Notes: generated from the letters alone by a model not told the origin. Numbered from the stretch's first letter, positions 1 to 5,620 are shown. The stretch is 5,620 bases of DNA from Verrucomicrobiota bacterium (GCA_022709995.1 JAKLHU010000168.1:1-5620); one strand, 5' to 3'. Numbers and translations: made by a program.

Positions 1-152
1 GCTGACAGACTGAGGTCGCTGGCCAGGCGATAGCTCTTGACGTCCCCGGACCAACCCTCCGAGTTGTAGGTCGCGCTGTAGAGATTGGTGCCGTTACCCG
101 TGCGCAAGTCGCCGGTGGATACGCCGACACCGGCGCCAGCGCCGGCACCGGC
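1..152 (-). CDS. PilY1-like pilus tip/adhesin protein fragment (partial, lacks its 5' end)
   Basis: Read on the minus strand, codons in register with positions 3-5 give a Gly/Ala-rich stretch (GAGAGAGVGVSTGD), then TGNGTNLYSATYNSEGW and SGDVKSYRLASD, running off the left edge. The pattern 'LYxATYNSxxWSGDVxxYRL' resembles the segment that opens the C-terminal beta-propeller of PilY1/PilC proteins, which sit at the tip of type IV pili and act in adhesion and pilus extension control. This family call is from memory of the motif. GC3 in this minus frame is clearly higher than in the exactly antisense + frame, which favours the minus reading. Upstream (rightward) the frame stays open to about 333 but turns into Arg/Pro-rich shadow sequence without an ATG, GTG or TTG start, so the 5' part of the gene is missing. 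The right boundary is approximate. It could be a pseudogene remnant, or the edge of an intact gene joined here by chimeric assembly. Confidence 0.5.
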
Positions 153-160
153 ATGCTCTG
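125..160. other. Probable breakpoint or chimeric junction between two head-to-head truncated genes
   Basis: To the left, the minus strand codes for a PilY1-like segment. To the right, the + strand codes for a transmembrane helix. The two coding signals meet within this GC-rich stretch (a run of GCC/GGC units, 131-151), and neither frame has a start codon of its own on the far side. A normal divergent gene pair would have an intergenic promoter region and two starts here. The decamer CCGGCATGCT occurs at 148-157 and again at 189-198. The exact breakpoint cannot be fixed from sequence alone, and it may be biological (inversion or deletion) or an assembly or amplification artefact. Confidence 0.45.
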
Positions 161-198
161 CTGTGCCTGGGGAGCGGCGTCGCGGCCGCCGGCATGCT
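148..198 (+). repeat. Short direct repeat CCGGCATGCT (148-157 and 189-198)
   Basis: A 10-base sequence recurs in direct orientation with a period of 41 bases, next to the suspected junction. The second copy contains the ATG at 194 that is the only available start for the downstream frame. In DNA this GC-rich a 10-mer repeat can arise by chance, and both copies lie next to Leu-rich coding sequence, so I attach no function to it. Confidence 0.3.
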
Positions 199-685
199 GC
201 TCCTGCTGACTCAGGCCTGGTTCCGTTCCCCGGACCGGAACACCGCGGCCGCGGCCGCCCCGGCGGCTGACTGCTATGCCGAGGCCGACCGCCTGGCGGA
301 AACGGAACGGCATTTTGGCAAAAACGTCGGCGTCATGTTTGTCAATGACGACTTGCTGGTCTATAAAAGACAGGAAAGCGGCCCGGACCGCTACACCGTC
401 ACCATACGGCTTTTCGCCGCGGACGGCGAGACCCTGGCCTGCTTGGAATTCGCCAGCCCCGGCGACGACTACATCATCCTGGAAGACGAGGCCATCACCG
501 GCAGAATCTTCCTCAACCGCTGTGACGACCAAAACACGGTCGTCGAATTGGACCTGCACCTGCAGGACACCAGGCAACGACCCATCACCGTGAATGAAAT
601 CATGGCCATGACGCAGGGGCGGCTCACTCAAAACCTCCGCAATGGCACGCGCCTGAAAGTCGACTTCTCCCCCCGGAACTCGTGA
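194..685 (+). CDS. Membrane-anchored hypothetical protein, probably 5'-truncated
   Basis: I do not recognise this family. From ATG 194 the product is 163 residues: a short hydrophobic start (MLLLLTQAWF), an Ala/Pro-rich linker (residues 17-26), then a soluble domain with alternating strands (GVMFVNDDLLVYKR, YTVTIRLFAADGE) and Cys at 27, 83 and 110. The frame is open back to 41, and its codons 158-223 spell 22 hydrophobic residues (LLCLGSGVAAAG continuing through MLLLLTQAWF) with no charge, a complete transmembrane helix or signal anchor. ATG 194 would cut this helix in half, so the true N-terminus probably lay further upstream. No ATG, GTG or TTG precedes it in frame, consistent with a lost 5' end at the junction near 150. 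No Shine-Dalgarno sequence precedes 194. The expected topology is type II: an inner-membrane anchor with a periplasmic domain. The next gene starts 40 bases after its stop, suggesting co-transcription. Confidence 0.65.
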   Translation: MLLLLTQAWFRSPDRNTAAAAAPAADCYAEADRLAETERHFGKNVGVMFVNDDLLVYKRQESGPDRYTVTIRLFAADGETLACLEFASPGDDYIILEDEAITGRIFLNRCDDQNTVVELDLHLQDTRQRPITVNEIMAMTQGRLTQNLRNGTRLKVDFSPRNS

Positions 686-725
686 CGGTCCGCCAGTCAT
701 GCCGCCGGCGCCCCACGCCAAGACA

Positions 726-3700
726 ATGAAAAAACTGTTTGCCATCTTTCTGGTTCTGCTGACGACGATGACGACGGCGGCGCCCCTGCGCCTGGCGCTG
801 CTGGGCGAGCCACCCGAACTGCTCGACGCGCTGACGGCGGAGCTGTCCAACCACGCAGATCTGGAACTGCTGGCGCGCGCGGAGATCGAACTGGTGCTGC
901 GCGAGCACGCCTTGACCGACGACGTCGGACAGCTGGTCAAGCTGTTCCCTCATACCGACTTGTTCGCATGGTTGACGCAGGCCGGGAACAGAAAAAGCGG
1001 CCGGATGGTCGTCTTCAATGCCAGAAACAGCTATCGCCTGGCCGACGCCGCCTGGACCGGCGAAGCGACCGCCGCCACCGCCGATCTGGCCCGGGCAATC
1101 GGCTTGTCGCGGCGCAAAATGCACGGTCCGGCGCCGGTGTGCTTCTCCATCGCCGCCGTCCGCCGGGTCGCCATCGATATCCACCGGGATGGCGCCCTGA
1201 ACGACTGGAGCGTTCAGTTTGAGCGCGGGTTGCTGGCGCGTCCCGAAGTCCAGCTGCTGGAACGCGAGCGTCTCGGGATGATCTCGCAGGAGCGGGCGTT
1301 GACCAGCCAGGCGTTTGCCCTGACCACCTCCGGCCGCCTGCTGACCCTGGAGTACGAGACGGGCGACAACGCCGCCGTCATCAACCTGAAGCTGCTCTGC
1401 CATGATCCCGGCGGGCGAGAATGCCTGCGCCTCCTCGGCCGCGATATCCTGAAAAACCCGACCGAGGCCATCACCCGGCTGGTGGACGAGCTGGTGACCG
1501 GCCTGCTGACCCTGCCCACCGCCTCGCCCGTCGCCGCCCAGGCCCAGGCGGAAGCGCAAAAATTCTACCAGGCCTGCCAAAACGCGCCCACCCGCGAAGA
1601 AGCCCTGCGGAAAGTCCAGGCGGCCGTGGCGCTGGCCCCCGACAACGAGACCTACCGCTACACCGAAATCAGCGCCAGCGCCTTCAAACTCTATCAGCCG
1701 GGCCGTCCGGAATGCCTGGCGGAAGCCCGGAAACTGCTCGCCATGCTCCGCACGTTCCAAGCTGACTTTCCCGGAACGGCCCTGCCTTATTTCTCCGACG
1801 AAGTCCGGCAGAACTTCGCCGGCCTCGGCATCGCCAACGCCTTTTGCCTCGAAGAAGCGCGCGCCCGCAACCGGGACGAAAAAGTCATCCAACTGGAACA
1901 GCTGGCGAAAGACATCGAGGCATTCTATGCGGAAATCCGCCCCCTGGCGCGCCAAGACCTGCGGCGCCACCCCCAGTATGCGTTCGACTTCACGGATGGA
2001 CTGAGCGCCGCCGACACGGCGAATTTCCGGCAGTACCTCCATCAGTTCTATTTTATGTATCGGCTGTATGCCGACCTCGACGCCTGGGTGCGCGATTATA
2101 TTTCCGACTACCAGCTGCTCCTGCGGCGGATGGAGCGGGAGAATCTCCGCCGGCCCTATCTCCGCCAAAAATACCAGGAAATGTTCCTTCCCTACCATCA
2201 ATTCCTCCGGGACGCCCCGGTGGAGTTCCGACGCTTCCTGGAGCGGGACCAGACGTTCCTGGACTATCTGGAGTCAAGCTCGCTCCCCTTCGGCCGCGTC
2301 AATGCCCTGGAACTGCGCACCGTGCTGAAGCTGTTGAAAAACGCCCACCGCGCCGACAGTATGACCCCAACGCTGATGTCGTTCTTCGCCGCGCTGGAAG
2401 CCCTCTGGCCGGGCTGCTTCGCGGGTGACACGGCGTGGAAGCGCATCTTTGGCGAGGGTTGTTTTGCCATCCTCGCCGAACAGCATTACCACCTGCCCGG
2501 AAATCATGCCGCCATCTGCCTGGACCAATACCTGGAGCGCCCGGAACCGCCACTGGAAGCACTGCTTGACCATGCATCGCGGGGCAACGGCGATGACGCC
2601 ACCATCGAACCGCTGCTGCGGCAGATGCCATCCCTCCACGCCTGGAAGTCCCGCTACCTGACGGAATACAAAATTGCCAATGCCCTGCGCGACCTGTCGT
2701 TTGCCCTGTGGGAAAAGCCGTTCTTCACCCGGCCAGACCAGCGCGAGCGCTACGTGCACCAGCTCACCCCCAGGCAGCGGGAACTGCTGCTGGCCATGAA
2801 CCGCCCCCTGGGCCTGGAGTTCGGCCGCTTTGAAGACGTCCTGTCGAACGATTCCCCGCTGGTCTGCTGCCACGCCTGCCAGGACGGCGAGAATGTCCTG
2901 CTTTTCCTGGGCCAGGCAGGCAGCTACCCGAAGACGCCAAACGCTGTTCTGGCCACGGTGGCGCCAAACGGCGCCATGCGAAAGCTGCCCTATGCCGTGC
3001 CCTTCGACGCGCGCGCCGTCGCTTACGGCGAAGCCGATGCGTACAATCGCTACGGGCTGTCCTGCGACCAGCGCCTCATCGTGCTCGCCAACCACTGGGA
3101 AGTAGTAGTCATCGAGCGCGCTTCCGGGCGGGGGCGCACGTTCCGGCACGAAGCCTCCCCACTCGCCGGCCTGACGATCCAGAATGACCGGATCTACATC
3201 CTGGGAAATCGCATGTTCCAATCCATGGACGGCAACGGCGAAAAGCGGAAAATCCATTTCAGCCAACAACGCGCCGACAAGCTCAACGACCTGGACCGCG
3301 GCGGGCGGGCGCACGATTTGACGGCCATCGGCAACGGCCGCCTCCTGTTCAAAGTCGCCCATGATCTCCCGAAAAGCGCGTCGGCCAAGGAGGAAATATG
3401 GCTGTATGACTCCGCCGATGACTCCCTCCGGCGCGTCCTCGAATTGCCGCCTGGGAACAATTATGCCTTGACTTCGGTGCCGGGCATCCCGTTTCTGGTC
3501 GAGGCGCAAAAGCAGCGCAGCCTCGTCCACCGCCTCGACTGCCAGGACTGGCGACTGCACGCCGTCGCCCAGCCACCGCCCGCCGACAAGTGGCGGGGGG
3601 CGCGCCATAATCTCAACGGTGAAGGCAGCAACGGCCCGACGGCGTACCCGTTCATCCTGGAAGACCATGTCCTCTGGCGCGGCGGCCTGTACCCCGCCGT

Positions 3701-3857
3701 CGTCAATCTCACCGAACCGGACCAGTCGCCCCTGCTGTGGCTGCCCACCACCAGAGCCGTCTTCGCCCTGGAAGACAAGGTCCTTTTCCTGCGGCACAAC
3801 GCCTGGTTCACGGTGCAAAAAAAGGCCGCGAAGCCCATCACACCCGGCGGCGAGTGA
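726..3857 (+). CDS. Large exported protein with two CsgG-like modules, helical middle and C-terminal beta-propeller-like region
   Basis: A secreted protein of 1043 residues if started at ATG 726, chosen because it gives a classical signal peptide (MKKLFAIFLVLLTTMTTAA); ATG 699 in frame would add nine residues. Neither start has a clear Shine-Dalgarno sequence. Two successive modules resemble the N-terminal domain of CsgG/FlgO/TolB-like envelope proteins: about 20-128, with LLARAEIELVLREHALTDD at 48-66, and about 138-262, with LLERERLGMISQERALTSQ at 177-195. Residues about 272-325 look like a TPR-type helical hairpin (EALRKVQAAVALAPDNETY). Residues about 330-690 are helical and rich in Tyr, Phe and Arg. 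Residues about 700-1032 consist of repeated short beta-strand units (RLIVLANHWEVVVIE, DRIYILGN, EEIWLYDSADD, KVLFLRHNAWFTV) that suggest a beta-propeller. A CCHAC cluster lies at 714-718. It probably acts in the periplasm or at the outer membrane as a scaffold or sensor. Domain calls come from motif reading; the molecular role is unknown. Confidence 0.85.
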   Translation: MKKLFAIFLVLLTTMTTAAPLRLALLGEPPELLDALTAELSNHADLELLARAEIELVLREHALTDDVGQLVKLFPHTDLFAWLTQAGNRKSGRMVVFNARNSYRLADAAWTGEATAATADLARAIGLSRRKMHGPAPVCFSIAAVRRVAIDIHRDGALNDWSVQFERGLLARPEVQLLERERLGMISQERALTSQAFALTTSGRLLTLEYETGDNAAVINLKLLCHDPGGRECLRLLGRDILKNPTEAITRLVDELVTGLLTLPTASPVAAQAQAEAQKFYQACQNAPTREEALRKVQAAVALAPDNETYRYTEISASAFKLYQPGRPECLAEARKLLAMLRTFQADFPGTALPYFSDEVRQNFAGLGIANAFCLEEARARNRDEKVIQLEQLAKDIEAFYAEIRPLARQDLRRHPQYAFDFTDGLSAADTANFRQYLHQFYFMYRLYADLDAWVRDYISDYQLLLRRMERENLRRPYLRQKYQEMFLPYHQFLRDAPVEFRRFLERDQTFLDYLESSSLPFGRVNALELRTVLKLLKNAHRADSMTPTLMSFFAALEALWPGCFAGDTAWKRIFGEGCFAILAEQHYHLPGNHAAICLDQYLERPEPPLEALLDHASRGNGDDATIEPLLRQMPSLHAWKSRYLTEYKIANALRDLSFALWEKPFFTRPDQRERYVHQLTPRQRELLLAMNRPLGLEFGRFEDVLSNDSPLVCCHACQDGENVLLFLGQAGSYPKTPNAVLATVAPNGAMRKLPYAVPFDARAVAYGEADAYNRYGLSCDQRLIVLANHWEVVVIERASGRGRTFRHEASPLAGLTIQNDRIYILGNRMFQSMDGNGEKRKIHFSQQRADKLNDLDRGGRAHDLTAIGNGRLLFKVAHDLPKSASAKEEIWLYDSADDSLRRVLELPPGNNYALTSVPGIPFLVEAQKQRSLVHRLDCQDWRLHAVAQPPPADKWRGARHNLNGEGSNGPTAYPFILEDHVLWRGGLYPAVVNLTEPDQSPLLWLPTTRAVFALEDKVLFLRHNAWFTVQKKAAKPITPGGE
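3818..3824 (+). other. In-frame A AAA AAG slippery heptamer near the 3' end of the large gene
   Basis: Codons CAA AAA AAG (Gln-Lys-Lys) place A AAA AAG in the register that promotes -1 frameshifting in dnaX. The run is seven A in otherwise GC-rich DNA. A -1 shift would replace the last residues by an Arg/Pro/Ala-rich tail reaching about 4072 and would not fuse with the next gene, which is in the same frame as this one. It may be coincidental. I see no convincing downstream stem-loop. Confidence 0.2.
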
Positions 3858-3877
3858 CTTTTCGCCGCTGTTTCCGC

Positions 3878-3883
3878 GGAGGA
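3878..3883 (+). promoter_or_regulatory. Ribosome binding site GGAGGA for the 3891 gene
   Basis: GGAGGA sits 7 bases before ATG 3891, a near-ideal Shine-Dalgarno sequence. It lies in the 33-base gap after the large gene's stop and fixes the start of the following gene. It contrasts with the absence of such a site before the large gene. Confidence 0.8.
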
Positions 3884-3890
3884 TTGCGCG

Positions 3891-4649
3891 ATGGACAACA
3901 CCATTCCCTGGCGGCTGCTCCTGGCCTTGACGGCCTTGCAACTGCTGGCCGCCGACGGCCTGCCGCCGCCGGCCGCCGCCGACGACCTGCCGCGCCTCAA
4001 CATCTGGTCCGGCCAGGACCACGAACTGGCTTTCCAGGCCCGGGAATCCTGGCTGCTGCTGGCCGAGCATGACCGCCGGCTGGACGGGAAGACCACCCCG
4101 GGCCAGGTCGTCGTCAGCCTGCCGCCGCTGGTCTCCGGAAGCACGGAAACGGCGACGCTGATCATCGACGGCCGCGCGGCGGCGCGGATAGTCATCTGGT
4201 CCCCGCAAATCCTGGCGGGCCAGGACGCCGACCTCGCGGATGCGAACCACACCGTCGCCGAGGCGCTGACGCGCCAAGGCCTGCAGTCCAGGCACGCCGG
4301 GGCGGCGAACTACGCCGTCAGCGTCATCGGGTCGCCAACGCAGGCCCGGCCGGTCGGATTGAGCCTGCTGTTTGCCGACCGGCGCGATTTGCCCATCACC
4401 ATTGCATCCCAGTGGTCGGACGTTGCCTTTGGCCGGGCCGCGAAGCCCGGGCGCCTCGGCGTCATCTATGACGGCAAAGAGCAAATCATCCATGACCATG
4501 GCCATCTCGCGTACGTCGTCTTAAGCGAAAAACACCTTGCTGACAACAAAGTCAAAAGCCGCCTGGTCATCATGACGCCGGACTTCGATTTTCAGGACAT
4601 CGACAACGTCGTTCTTCTCCAGTCACTCATCCAGGAGCACCAGCCATGA
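3891..4649 (+). CDS. Secreted hypothetical protein of the CsgG-like cluster
   Basis: I do not recognise this 252-residue protein. It begins with a signal peptide: MDNTIPWR, then a hydrophobic core LLLALTALQLLA, a Pro/Ala stretch and a likely cleavage after AAA at residue 30, before DDLPRLN. The mature part seems to have two halves. Residues about 34-110 contain beta-strand-rich sequence (QVVVSLPPLVSGS, TATLIIDGRAAARIVIWSPQIL). Residues about 118-250 hold a helix (HTVAEALTRQG) followed by strands (YAVSVIGS, VGLSLLF, LPITIASQWSDVAFG, LGVIYDGKEQIIHDHGHLAYVVL) and a final helix. The mature sequence has no cysteine, and there is no transmembrane helix beyond the signal, so a soluble periplasmic or secreted protein is likely. 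The start is supported by GGAGGA at 3878-3883. It follows the large protein by 33 bases, and its stop overlaps the next start as ATGA (4646-4649), so it is probably translationally coupled to the CsgG-like gene and works with it. Confidence 0.8.
   Translation: MDNTIPWRLLLALTALQLLAADGLPPPAAADDLPRLNIWSGQDHELAFQARESWLLLAEHDRRLDGKTTPGQVVVSLPPLVSGSTETATLIIDGRAAARIVIWSPQILAGQDADLADANHTVAEALTRQGLQSRHAGAANYAVSVIGSPTQARPVGLSLLFADRRDLPITIASQWSDVAFGRAAKPGRLGVIYDGKEQIIHDHGHLAYVVLSEKHLADNKVKSRLVIMTPDFDFQDIDNVVLLQSLIQEHQP
4633..4637 (+). promoter_or_regulatory. Ribosome binding site AGGAG for the 4646 gene
   Basis: AGGAG lies 8 bases before ATG 4646, inside the last codons of the preceding gene. Together with the ATGA stop-start overlap it supports reinitiation or coupled translation and confirms the chosen start. 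Confidence 0.75.
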
Positions 4650-5575
4650 ACAAGATTCCCATCCTCCTTCTGACCGCATGCATGCTGTCCTTGCGTTTCG
4701 TCCCGGCCCAGGCCGCGGAAGAAGCCGCCCCGATTCTGGTTCCAACGTCAGCGGTGCTGCCCTTTGAAGCCCGCGGCCGGCAGGCCGAAAACGACCAGGC
4801 CGGCAAGTCCGTCTCGGACCTGCTCTTCGTCACGCTCCTCGAAAACGGCGCCGCCAACTTGGTCGAGCGGGCCGAACTGGACAAGGCGCTCAACGAATTG
4901 CATCTTTCGGCCGCCGGCCTGGTGGCCCCCGAGTCGCAGCTGCAGCTGGGCCGGCTGATTGGCGCCAAGATACTCATCTCGGGCTCGCTGTTTGAAACCG
5001 GCGGCAAGAAGTATGTCGTGGCCAAAGTCATCGGCACCGAGACCAGCCGCGTCCTGGGCTGCAGCGTCAATGGCCGGGGCGACTATGTCGACCTGGTGCC
5101 GGAACTCGCCGCGAAAGTCACCAAAGTGTTGGAAAAGGATGTCGACAAGCTCCTGCCCGCCAAGATGACGGCGCGGTCGGCGCTTGACAAGCTGTCCGAG
5201 GTCCAGGGCAACCGCCGCCCCGTGTACCTGAGCATTTCGGAGGACATCCAGGTCAGCGCCCCTGACCCGGCCTCGGAAATCGAATTGAAGAAGCTGTTGC
5301 TGGCGCTGGGTTTCGAGGTGGTCGGCAGCCGTTCCGAGGCGGCGTTTGCACTCATCTGCGAAGCCGTCGCCAGCAACGCCAGCCAGTACCAGAAATTCAG
5401 CAGCGCGTCGGCGCGCGTCGAGTTGTCGATCTACTCCGGGAAGGACAACCAGCTGCTGGCGTCCGGGTCGGCGAAGGAAACCGTCGCCTCGGCGACCTAC
5501 ATCATCGCGGCCAAGGACGCCATCGCCCAGGCGACGCTGCGGCTGGCCGGCCAGCTGCTGCCGTGCTTACGATGA
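4646..5575 (+). CDS. CsgG/FlgO-like exported protein
   Basis: A 309-residue exported protein. The signal peptide MNKIPILLLTACMLSLRFVP is followed by AQA, a good signal peptidase I site after residue 23; LTAC at 9-12 also looks like a lipobox, although the preceding hydrophobic stretch is short. Residues about 34-168 match the CsgG/FlgO N-terminal pattern: a strand TSAVLPFEARG, a helix KSVSDLLFVTLLE, the signature NLVERAELDKALNELHLSAAG at 71-91, LGRLIGAKILISGSLFETGG at 101-120, a strand pair KYVVAKVIGTETSRVLG and a closing helix. Residues about 190-308 form a second alpha/beta domain (VYLSISEDIQVS, ELKKLLLALGFEVVGS, ARVELSIYSGKDNQLLASGSA, a final helix), reminiscent of C-terminal parts of FlgT/CsgG-type proteins. 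CsgG forms the outer-membrane pore for curli subunits, and related proteins support flagella or cell-envelope complexes. The exact substrate here is unknown. AGGAG at 4633-4637 and the 4-base overlap with the previous gene support this start. The same signature occurs twice in the large upstream protein. Confidence 0.8.
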   Translation: MNKIPILLLTACMLSLRFVPAQAAEEAAPILVPTSAVLPFEARGRQAENDQAGKSVSDLLFVTLLENGAANLVERAELDKALNELHLSAAGLVAPESQLQLGRLIGAKILISGSLFETGGKKYVVAKVIGTETSRVLGCSVNGRGDYVDLVPELAAKVTKVLEKDVDKLLPAKMTARSALDKLSEVQGNRRPVYLSISEDIQVSAPDPASEIELKKLLLALGFEVVGSRSEAAFALICEAVASNASQYQKFSSASARVELSIYSGKDNQLLASGSAKETVASATYIIAAKDAIAQATLRLAGQLLPCLR

Positions 5576-5620
5576 GGCGCGCCCCCGCGGCGCCATCGTC
5601 GCTTCCTGTCTTTACCCTTT
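5572..5620 (+). CDS. Start of a probable next operon gene (partial)
   Basis: ATG 5572 overlaps the preceding stop as ATGA, the same arrangement as at 4646. The frame stays open to the right edge, giving MRRAPAAPSSLPVFTL. A basic start followed by residues turning hydrophobic would fit the beginning of a signal peptide, like the neighbouring genes, but only 16 codons are visible. No Shine-Dalgarno sequence precedes it, so it would depend on translational coupling. It may also be a chance open frame. Confidence 0.35.
   Translation, partial: MRRAPAAPSSLPVFTL

Noticed and set aside
6..206. + strand frame open from 6 to 206 in the register antisense to the PilY1-like fragment
   Set aside because: Only about half of its third positions are G or C over the first 22 codons, against most of them in the minus frame, so the minus reading is preferred.
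85..270. 61-codon + frame with Pro-Ala repeats
   Set aside because: It spans the suspected junction, is out of frame with the transmembrane-helix gene, and its Pro-Ala run comes from the GCC/GGC-rich bases that read as Gly-Ala on the minus strand.
699..725. ATG 699 as the start of the large gene
   Set aside because: It adds MPPAPHAKT ahead of a textbook signal peptide beginning MKK at 726; not excluded, since neither start has a ribosome binding site.
624..2201. 525-codon open frame on the minus strand
   Set aside because: Exactly antisense to gene 2, with a Gly/Gln/Arg/Val-rich composition typical of shadows in GC-rich genes and no recognisable domain. The + strand has the signal peptide and the CsgG-like motifs.
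3461..4252. 263-codon minus-strand frame rich in Ser, Arg and Trp
   Set aside because: Composition is what antisense reading of Ala/Gly/Pro-rich + genes gives; no domain or conserved pattern is seen.
2274..4505. 743-codon open frame on the minus strand spanning parts of two + genes
   Set aside because: It crosses the well-marked gap and ribosome binding site at 3858-3890, and its composition is repetitive Gly/Gln/Arg/Val. It is a high-GC shadow frame.
5576..5594. GGCGC...GCGCC inverted repeat after the CsgG-like gene
   Set aside because: A 5-base stem with a 9-base loop and no T run after it does not make a credible terminator, and it lies inside the probable next gene.

Overview
The window is GC-rich (strong G/C bias at third codon positions) and almost entirely coding on the + strand. 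It holds a compact cluster of exported or envelope proteins of a kind I cannot assign to a named system. Two of them carry CsgG/FlgO/TolB-like modules, identified by a recurring '(L/V)xxRaeLxxxLxExxLs' signature: a 1043-residue protein with two such modules, a helical middle and a probable beta-propeller tail, and a 309-residue protein with one module. From general knowledge of families, such CsgG-like exported proteins and large CsgG-plus-repeat fusions suggest a PVC-group bacterium (Lentisphaerae/Verrucomicrobia-like) or another Gram-negative with a similar envelope. This is a tentative inference; no rRNA or other marker gene is present to settle it.

Layout. Positions 1 to about 152 read best on the minus strand as an internal piece of a PilY1-like type IV pilus tip/adhesin protein. 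It runs off the left edge and has no start codon. From about 158 the + strand becomes coding: a transmembrane helix (158-223) followed by a small periplasmic domain ends at 685, but this frame also lacks an upstream start unless the internal ATG at 194 is used. Two head-to-head reading frames that both lack their 5' ends meet near 130-160, which suggests a rearrangement breakpoint or a chimeric assembly junction. Next come the large CsgG-like/propeller protein (726-3857), an unrecognised secreted 252-residue protein (3891-4649), a secreted CsgG-like protein (4646-5575) that overlaps it by 4 bases (ATGA), and the first codons of a probable further gene (5572 onward), again with an ATGA overlap.

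How they may work together. The + strand genes are closely spaced (gaps of 40 and 33 bases, then two 4-base overlaps), so they probably form one operon. Every product whose N-terminus is visible has a signal peptide or membrane anchor, so the proteins would meet in the periplasm or at the outer membrane. A plausible but unproven picture is an envelope assembly, secretion or sensing complex: the CsgG-like modules supply the shared scaffold, the propeller and helical regions give a protein-binding surface, and gene 1 is an inner-membrane-anchored partner. No promoter, terminator, RNA gene, CRISPR array or insertion sequence could be recognised. The long open frames on the minus strand between 624 and 4505 are GC-driven shadows of the real genes.
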